DNA of 64,000 nucleotides. It comes from CAUZJF01 sp965248605. Its GTDB lineage: Bacteria; Chloroflexota; Dehalococcoidia; Lucifugimonadales; CAUZJF01. The position numbers and the translations under genes were made by a program. The DNA lies in assembly GCA_965248605.1 (NCBI GenBank), contig CBDFJV010000007.1:1240001-1304000 (forward strand). Reading direction: 5' to 3'. Shown here in pieces: positions 58,987-64,000 of the stretch (its first letter is position 1; each line of letters starts with the position of its first letter). Below the pieces are notes generated by a model, which saw only the letters and a list, made by a program, of their open reading frames with translations, had not been told where the DNA came from and ran no database searches.

Positions 58987-59276
58987 TATACGAGCCCGTC
59001 ACCGGACTCTTTATGCCGAGCGGCCTCGGCCCAAGCGGCGTCTCGTATCTCACCCCAGTCGTCATCGGGCCCAAGAGTCCTTTTGATGTAGGGCGCCAGG
59101 CTGCCCGCGAGCGAGCGGTTGTGCGTTGACGGCACGAAGTGGATCTCCACGTGCCCATCGACGAGTTCTTGGATCGTTTCCCATCCGGCGTCGATGCCCA
59201 ACGTATCGCGGATCTTTTTCTCTATGACGACCTGGCCCTTGGGTCCGACTTTGTGCCCCACGTCTAACCTCCGCAT
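58983..59276 (-). CDS. vapB: VapB-type AbrB-family antitoxin
   Basis: A 97-residue antitoxin. An AbrB/SpoVT domain is seen in LDVGHKVGPKGQVVIEKKIR followed by DTLGIDAGWETIQELVDGHV, and the C-terminal tail DDWGEIRDAAWAEAARHKES would bind the toxin. The stop overlaps the vapC start by 4 bp. It is preceded by a direct-repeat operator (59288-59308), so it probably represses its own promoter. Confidence 0.85.
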   Translation of the reverse strand: MRRLDVGHKVGPKGQVVIEKKIRDTLGIDAGWETIQELVDGHVEIHFVPSTHNRSLAGSLAPYIKRTLGPDDDWGEIRDAAWAEAARHKESGDGLVY

Positions 59277-59287
59277 AAATGTATGAC

Positions 59288-59308
59288 TTATACCATTATG
59301 TTATACCA
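59288..59308 (-). promoter_or_regulatory. direct-repeat operator of vapBC
   Basis: TTATACCA at 59288-59295 and again at 59301-59308, spaced by TTATG. This places two sites 13 bp apart, just upstream of vapB, in an AT-rich stretch. It is the sort of site an AbrB-type dimer binds for autoregulation. Confidence 0.5.
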
Positions 59309-59451
59309 CATAAAACAAGCACCCGTTTCTTGAGCCGCAACTTTGCCTATCGTGGCGTAGGTGCTTCGTAGGATTAAGCCGCGGGCGCATGTCCCGATGC
59401 CGCAACGGGACGCCCCTACGGCCCTCGTCCACATTCCCCGGCGACCTTGGG

Positions 59452-59875
59452 CTACTCGTAGCGTAGAGCCTCCGCGGGGTATATGCGGGAGGCCTGGCGG
59501 GCCGGTAGGAACGTGGCCAGCAAGGAGAGAACGTAGGTCAAGGAGACTATGACGACTATCTGAATCCAGGGCACGGCGAATCTGATGTTTTCGTCGGCTC
59601 CCTCTGCCCGGATGTCGTTAATGGCCTGGTATCCCAGCGTCAAGCCGAGCACTATTCCCAAAGTCGTGCCGAGCAGAGCAACGAAGGAGAACTCCAGGAG
59701 GAAGCTCAGCTGGACCATGCGACGGCGGTAGCCGATCGCGCGGAGCACGCCGATCTGCTGGCGTCTCTCGACAACGGCGCGGGTGCTGACCACGCCCAGA
59801 GCGGCAATTCCGACCACGATGCCCAGGCCCATGAACCCAATGAATATGGAGAAGAAGGCCCTGAAGGCGCCTATC
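59452..59875 (-). pseudogene. FtsX/MacB-like ABC permease, 3' part
   Basis: The end of an ABC permease: GAFRAFFSIFIGFMGLGIVV, GIAALGVVSTRAVVERRQQI, GVLRAIGYRRRMVQLSFLLE, FATFLPARQASRIYPAEALR-like text, ending RYE. The RAIGYRRRMV and PARQASRIxPAEALRYE motifs are the FtsX-family C-terminus. The 5' part is beyond IS21 copy 2. Joining across IS21 with one CCTATC removed gives MIRQAIGAFRAFFSIF in one frame. Confidence 0.88.
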
Positions 59876-59977
59876 TGTCAAGGGCGGTGTGAAAACGTAC
59901 CAGCGGGGCGGAGCAAAACTGTACCACTGAACGCCGTAGAATGGGCATCAAGGTTCGTGGGGCGTTGGAGATCAGGC

Positions 59978-60745
59978 TCAGTCAGATAGCTGGCGGCCAG
60001 AAGTCTTCTTGCTGTGCTTGAGTCGGTAGCTGTCCCCGTTCATCTCCAGGATGTCGACATGGTGGGTGAGGCGGTCGAGGAGAGCTCCGGTCAGCCGTTC
60101 AGAGCCGAACACCTCGGTCCACTCGACGAAGGGCAGGTTGGAGGTCACCAGGACCGATCCACGCTCGTAACGCTGGCTGAACACCTCGAAGAGGAGCTCG
60201 GCGCCAGTCTTGGACAAGGGCACGAAGCCCAGTTCGTCGATGATCAGAAGCTTGAGTCGTGCGAGCCTTCTCTGCAGGTTGAGCAGACGCCGTTCGTCCC
60301 TGGCCTCGATCAGCTCGTGAACCAGAGCAGCGGCGGTGGTGAAGCCCACGGACAGTCCCCTCTGACACGCAGCCAGACCGAGACCGAGGGCGATATGGGT
60401 CTTGCCGGTGCCACTGTTGCCGAGAGCGATGACGTTGTGGGGGCGCTCGATGTACTCGCATCGTGCCAGCTCCAGAACCAGAGCCTTGTTCAGGGACGGC
60501 ATAGACAGGAAGTCGAAGGTGTCGAGGCTCTTGGTCGTCGGGAAGCGGGCTGCTTTGATCCGACGTTCCACCATGCGATGGTGACGGTCGATCAGCTCCA
60601 ACTCCGATAGTCGCAGCAGGTAGTCCGGATGGTCAGCTCCCTCACTGGCACACTGGGATGCCAGCTTGTCGTACTCCCTCAGGAACGTGGGGAGCTTGAG
60701 TTGCTTGAGGTTGTGTTCGAGCAACATCGTGGACTTGTTGGTCAT
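59978..60745 (-). CDS. istB: IS21 helper ATPase IstB, copy 2
   Basis: A 255-residue DnaC-like ATPase matching the copy at 37794 except for the last residue (RQLSD), caused by a one-base difference at the stop. P-loop GNSGTGKT and LLIIDELGFVPLSK are intact. Its start overlaps the istA stop by 4 bp. Confidence 0.97.
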   Translation of the reverse strand: MTNKSTMLLEHNLKQLKLPTFLREYDKLASQCASEGADHPDYLLRLSELELIDRHHRMVERRIKAARFPTTKSLDTFDFLSMPSLNKALVLELARCEYIERPHNVIALGNSGTGKTHIALGLGLAACQRGLSVGFTTAAALVHELIEARDERRLLNLQRRLARLKLLIIDELGFVPLSKTGAELLFEVFSQRYERGSVLVTSNLPFVEWTEVFGSERLTGALLDRLTHHVDILEMNGDSYRLKHSKKTSGRQLSD

Positions 60746-62256
60746 GACCGGCTCCCCGCCAGGAGAGCCATGTAGTCCCTGGTCGAGGTTGTTGCAACGT
60801 TGGTCCTGGGCAGATACGGGTACAACTCCATGTCGAGTCTAGGCGGTCGACCCTCGATCCTGCACAGCACCAGGTGCTTGACAGCATCGAAGCTCACAGC
60901 CCCGAGTCGAATGGCGTCTCGTACGGCGTCGTGGACTTCTTCCGGCTGGAAGTTCTCCATCAGTCTGAGCACCTGCACGAACTCCCTCTTTCCTCGCTTG
61001 CCCATCCGAGACTCCAGCAGCCGCCGCAACACTCCGAACTCCTCGGGCAACTCCCATCCAACCAGCGGCGCCGCCTGATCCAATGCCCTCGTCTTCTTCT
61101 CAAGGAGCGGCAGGTAATGGAGAGGGTCGAAGACGAAGTCGTCTCGATCGTAGGACCGCCGATGGCGGGCGATGACTTCAGCGCCACAGCTGATCACAAC
61201 CTCATGTACATATCCGCGGACCACAACGTCCCGATGACCGTAGGCCACCGGGACCGAATAGTCATTGGTCCGGTATCTGACCAGGGACAGAGAACTGACC
61301 CTCGTCGCGTGCTTGTCGCTGGCGTCGTACGGTACGGCCGGCAGAAGCAGCAACTTCTCCAGGTCCCGCTCCAGCCGTTCTCCTATCGTCTCGTTGTGGC
61401 CGCGGAGTCGATCTTCGAACCGTCTGAGGCAGTGTTGCTCCAGATGAGCATTGAGGGCATCGAAGCTCTCGAACGATGGAATGGGCACCAGGAAGTTCCG
61501 GCGGACATAGCCGACCAGACCTTCTACTTTGCCCTTATCGTTCCCTTTGCCTGGACGGCCGAACCGGTCCTCGAACAGGTAGTGGGACTGAAGCTCGGAG
61601 AACACCCTGGTCCGCTGCCGGCGACCATCTCCCAGGATTCTGGCTACCGCGAGCGTGGTGTTGTCGTAGAGGATGCTCTGAGGCACTCCGCCCAGGAACG
61701 CGAAGGCGGAGACGTGTCCGTCGCAGAATGACTCCGTCGTCTCGGCGGGATACGCCTTCACATAGCACCCGTCGCTGTGAGGGAGGTCCAGGGCGAAGTA
61801 GTGGGCTTTGCGTTCCACTCCGCCGATGATCACTCGAGCTTCGCCGTAGTCGCACTGGGCATGTCCCGGGGAATGGGACAGTGGTACGAACATCTCGCGG
61901 GTATGACGACGGCGTTCTCGAACGTAGTCTTTGACTATCGTGTACTTGCCGGGGAAGCCGTGTTCGTCTCTGAGCCGTTCGTAGATACGCTTGGCGGTGT
62001 GACGCTGCTTCTTCGGTGAGCTCAGATCCTGCTCCAGGATCTGGTCCATCACACCCTTATATGGATCGAGCTTCGGTCTGCGAGCCGGTCGTTGCCGTCG
62101 ATACCCTGGGGGCACGGAGTACTCGAGCATCTTGCGCACCGTGTCCCGGTGTATCCCGAACACTCGGGCCGCCTCTCGGACGCTCATCCCTTCGACGAAA
62201 CAAGCCCTGCGAACTCGCAGGTACATCTCCACCTTGTACATCCAATCCACCTTCAA
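60742..62256 (-). CDS. istA: IS21 transposase IstA, copy 2
   Basis: A 504-residue transposase. It differs from copy 1 at residue 37 of the HTH (VFGIHRD versus VFGLHRD). The DDE core HAQCDYGEARVIIGG, ILYDNTTLAV and GNDKGKVEGLVGY is intact, so it is probably active. Confidence 0.97.
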   Translation of the reverse strand: MKVDWMYKVEMYLRVRRACFVEGMSVREAARVFGIHRDTVRKMLEYSVPPGYRRQRPARRPKLDPYKGVMDQILEQDLSSPKKQRHTAKRIYERLRDEHGFPGKYTIVKDYVRERRRHTREMFVPLSHSPGHAQCDYGEARVIIGGVERKAHYFALDLPHSDGCYVKAYPAETTESFCDGHVSAFAFLGGVPQSILYDNTTLAVARILGDGRRQRTRVFSELQSHYLFEDRFGRPGKGNDKGKVEGLVGYVRRNFLVPIPSFESFDALNAHLEQHCLRRFEDRLRGHNETIGERLERDLEKLLLLPAVPYDASDKHATRVSSLSLVRYRTNDYSVPVAYGHRDVVVRGYVHEVVISCGAEVIARHRRSYDRDDFVFDPLHYLPLLEKKTRALDQAAPLVGWELPEEFGVLRRLLESRMGKRGKREFVQVLRLMENFQPEEVHDAVRDAIRLGAVSFDAVKHLVLCRIEGRPPRLDMELYPYLPRTNVATTSTRDYMALLAGSRS

Positions 62257-62362
62257 TCAGGTTCGGTCGTTCCTGATTGAAGGCGACAGGCGGTACAGTT
62301 TTCAAGCGCCACATCTCAGCGCTCGACCGCCCAGGTGGTACATTATCTCTCCGCCCTTCACA

Positions 62363-62763
62363 CCTATCGCTTGGCGAATCATCTCGACCAGCGCAGTGGT
62401 CTCCATTCCGTTCTCTACGAACGTAGCCTCGATATCCCTGGCGATCTGTTCAGCGTCTACTCCCTCGGCGAGCCTGAACTGGTAGGTGGCGATTGGTACG
62501 GGAAACGGTAGTGCCTCGTCTAAAGTAGCTTTCGAGATGATCATGCCCGCGACATCCTCTTCGAACGACTCGTGGATCACGTCGAGGACGCCCACGACCT
62601 TAAGCTTGACTACCGCACCGCTCTTCGGGTCACGGACCTCCACCTCTACCGGGGTCATAGTGTCGTCGTCGTAGAACGGGGGTCCTTCGATAGAGAAGGG
62701 TAGGAAATCCCTATCTGGGTTGGTACGAGTGCCCAGGATCTGACCTTCGACAACCGCCAGGTT
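62363..62763 (-). pseudogene. FtsX/MacB-like ABC permease, middle part
   Basis: An extracytoplasmic MacB-like segment: NLAVVEGQILGTRTNPDRDF, MTPVEVEVRDPKSGAVVKLK, VVGVLDVIHESFEEDVAG and AEGVDAEQIARDIEATFVEN, reaching EMIRQAIG at the IS21 border. The 5' part lies beyond the IS1380-type element that starts at 62764. The gene is thus split twice, by two unrelated ISs. Confidence 0.85.
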
Positions 62764-64000
62764 AGCCCTAATCCACCGAAGGACGGCGTGTAGGAGGCCT
62801 GCTGAAGAAACAAAAGGGTGCGCCTCTGAATCTGGGATAATGGTTTTGAAACAGAAAACCGGTCCCAGAAAAGGAGCACCCGATAGATGCTACCACGTAA
62901 CCACCCCGACCGCATCCAAATCGCCTTCGACGACCACCGCCTGGTGGCCAATGCCGGGCTGATCCTTCCCGCCACCCTCGCCCTGCGCCTTGGCCTGCCC
63001 CAACTCCTCCGGAAGCACCTCGACCTCGGCGGCGCGCCGGGCCGGGCGAACACCGGCGACAAGATGATGACCCTGGTGGCCTCCGCCCTAGCCGGCGGAG
63101 ATTGCATCGACGACGCCGATGTGCTGCGCGCCGGCGGGACCGCCCGCGTGCTCGGTTTCACGGCTAAGGCTCCCTCCACCCTGGGCACCTTCCTGCGCAG
63201 CTTCAGGTGGGGCCATGTCCGCCAACTGGACCGGGTGAGCCGCGAGTTGCTGGCCCGGGTCTGGAAGGCCGGTGCCGGACCCGGCGACGCACCATTCACC
63301 ATCGACCTTGATTCGACGATCTGCGAGACCTACGGACTGGCCAAGGAGGGCGCCCGCCACCACGGCTACACCGGTGCGCGGGGCTATCACCCGCTGCTGG
63401 CCGTCGCCGCCGGCACCGGCGACGTGCTGATGGCCCGCCTGCGCGAGGGCCGGGCTAACACCGCCCGCGGCGCTGCCCACTTCCTGCGTGAAACGGTGGG
63501 GCGGGTGCGCTACTGCGGAGCCAGGGGCCAACTCACGGTGCGGGCCGACAGCGGCTTCTATACCCACGCCGTGGTCGCCGTCTGCCGCCGGATGGATGTC
63601 CGCTTCTCCATCGCCATCCGCCAGCGCGCCCGCCTGCGGAATCTCATCGAGGCGATACCCGAAGATGGCTGGACGCCGATTCCTTACTGGCTGGACGGCG
63701 CCGCCGATGTGGCCGAGACCACCTACACCCCGTTCCAGGCCGAGGCGGACGCCGCGCCGGTACGGCTCATCGTCCGGCGGGTGAAGCCGGCGCCCTGTTC
63801 TCAACTGGCTCTCTTCGCCACCTACAGCTATCACGGCTTCATCACCGACCGGGACGGGGAGACGCTGGAACTGGAGGCCGATCATCGCCGTCACGCCGAG
63901 ATCGAGAATGCGATACGCGACCTCAAGTACGGCGTGGGGCTGAACCATCTCCCCTCGGGCCGTTTCGCCGCCAACGGCGCCTGGCTGGCGGTACAGGTGA
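62764..64000 (+). mobile_element. IS1380-type insertion sequence, second copy, runs off the window
   Basis: The left end AGCCCTAATCCACCGAAGGA matches the end of the element at 18102 with one change, and TTAG stands at the border in both places. The same leader (GAATCTGGGATAATGGTTTT) precedes the transposase. The right end lies outside. It interrupts the ABC permease gene. Confidence 0.88.
62887..64000 (+). CDS. IS1380 family transposase, partial
   Basis: Open from ATG to the window edge, at least 371 residues. It starts LPRNHPDRIQIAFDDHRLVA and contains FTIDLDSTICETYG, LTVRADSGFYTH and HRRHAEIENAIRDLKYGVGL, the same DDE landmarks as the copy at 18225. Many residues differ (for example QLLRKHLDL versus ELVDHHLDL), so the two are separate lineages of one IS type. 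No frameshift is seen up to the edge. Confidence 0.93.
   Translation, partial: MLPRNHPDRIQIAFDDHRLVANAGLILPATLALRLGLPQLLRKHLDLGGAPGRANTGDKMMTLVASALAGGDCIDDADVLRAGGTARVLGFTAKAPSTLGTFLRSFRWGHVRQLDRVSRELLARVWKAGAGPGDAPFTIDLDSTICETYGLAKEGARHHGYTGARGYHPLLAVAAGTGDVLMARLREGRANTARGAAHFLRETVGRVRYCGARGQLTVRADSGFYTHAVVAVCRRMDVRFSIAIRQRARLRNLIEAIPEDGWTPIPYWLDGAADVAETTYTPFQAEADAAPVRLIVRRVKPAPCSQLALFATYSYHGFITDRDGETLELEADHRRHAEIENAIRDLKYGVGLNHLPSGRFAANGAWLAVQV

Larger units (their letters stand above)
59876..62362 (-). mobile_element. IS21-type insertion sequence, copy 2
   Basis: A 2487-bp element in the opposite orientation to copy 1, flanked by a perfect 6-bp duplication CCTATC (59870-59875 and 62363-62368). 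It is inserted in the FtsX-like permease gene. Both istA and istB are intact. The near identity to copy 1 implies recent transposition. Confidence 0.95.

Noticed and set aside
36177..62362. Whole IS21-bounded segment as a composite transposon
   Set aside because: Copy 2 has its own 6-bp target duplication and copy 1 shows no matching outer repeat, so the two appear to be independent insertions rather than the ends of one unit.
1..64000. CRISPR array
   Set aside because: No regularly spaced short repeats with unique spacers were found on reading through; the only short repeats are REP palindromes, IS ends and the MITE pair.

Overview
The window looks like a chromosomal segment of an uncultured, moderately GC-rich bacterium, most plausibly a Chloroflexota of the Dehalococcoidia/SAR202 kind. 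That placement is inference from gene content: many GTG and TTG starts, PxpABC, two PhyH dioxygenases, a LutABC set, an ABC-2 trio, a CbbQ-type ATPase with a very large VWA protein, and many IS elements. No rRNA gene is present to settle it.

Layout. 1-4.7 kb: end of a Na+-pumping decarboxylase operon (oadB partial, oadG), the 5-oxoprolinase operon pxpABC and a DedA-like membrane protein. 4.7-9.6 kb: an accessory, decayed stretch with hicAB, an orphan hicB, hicB and DUF2283 relics, an EACC1-like frame, an HTH relic, a free-standing NRPS condensation domain, unusual inverted repeats and a frameshifted HTH gene. 9.7-18.1 kb: rarA, selA, coaE, then a MoxR/CbbQ ATPase, a NUDIX hydrolase and a 1084-residue VWA protein. 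18.1-19.8 kb: an intact IS1380-type element. 19.9-27.8 kb: speD-speB, tRNA-Thr/Tyr/Thr, tuf-rpmG-secE-nusG-rplKA, the L10 leader, rplJ and rplL, with a fatty acid desaturase gene between rplJ and rplL. 27.8-34.5 kb: a small zinc-ribbon protein, an XRE regulator, an ImmA-like protease, a protein-kinase-like/NUDIX fusion, an ABC-2 export operon, a methyltransferase and a truncated kinase-like gene.

35.0-38.7 kb: an IS1182-type transposase cut by IS21 copy 1. 38.7-43.4 kb: poorly recognised genes, a lipoprotein, a frameshifted PAS-LuxR regulator, a RAYT transposase and a phage-type small protein. 43.4-58.4 kb: a catabolic-looking island with two PhyH dioxygenases (one fused to HEAT repeats), two tandem paralogues of an unrecognised 640-660-residue family, a homocysteine S-methyltransferase homologue, an M19-like peptidase without its usual HxD, a VOC protein, lutA-lutB-lutC split by a decayed toxin-antitoxin pair, and an NHL/beta-propeller protein. 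58.4-64 kb: a vapBC pair whose toxin is split by a 123-bp MITE, and an FtsX-like ABC permease gene split by IS21 copy 2 and again by a second IS1380-type element that runs off the window.

The clearest results from the sequence are insertions that can be undone by eye. Removing the MITE and one CTAG repairs a 133-residue VapC. Removing IS21 copy 2 and one CCTATC repairs the permease frame. The most interesting possibly undescribed systems are the XRE-ImmA-kinase/NUDIX cluster and the PhyH/unknown-paralogue/Lut island.
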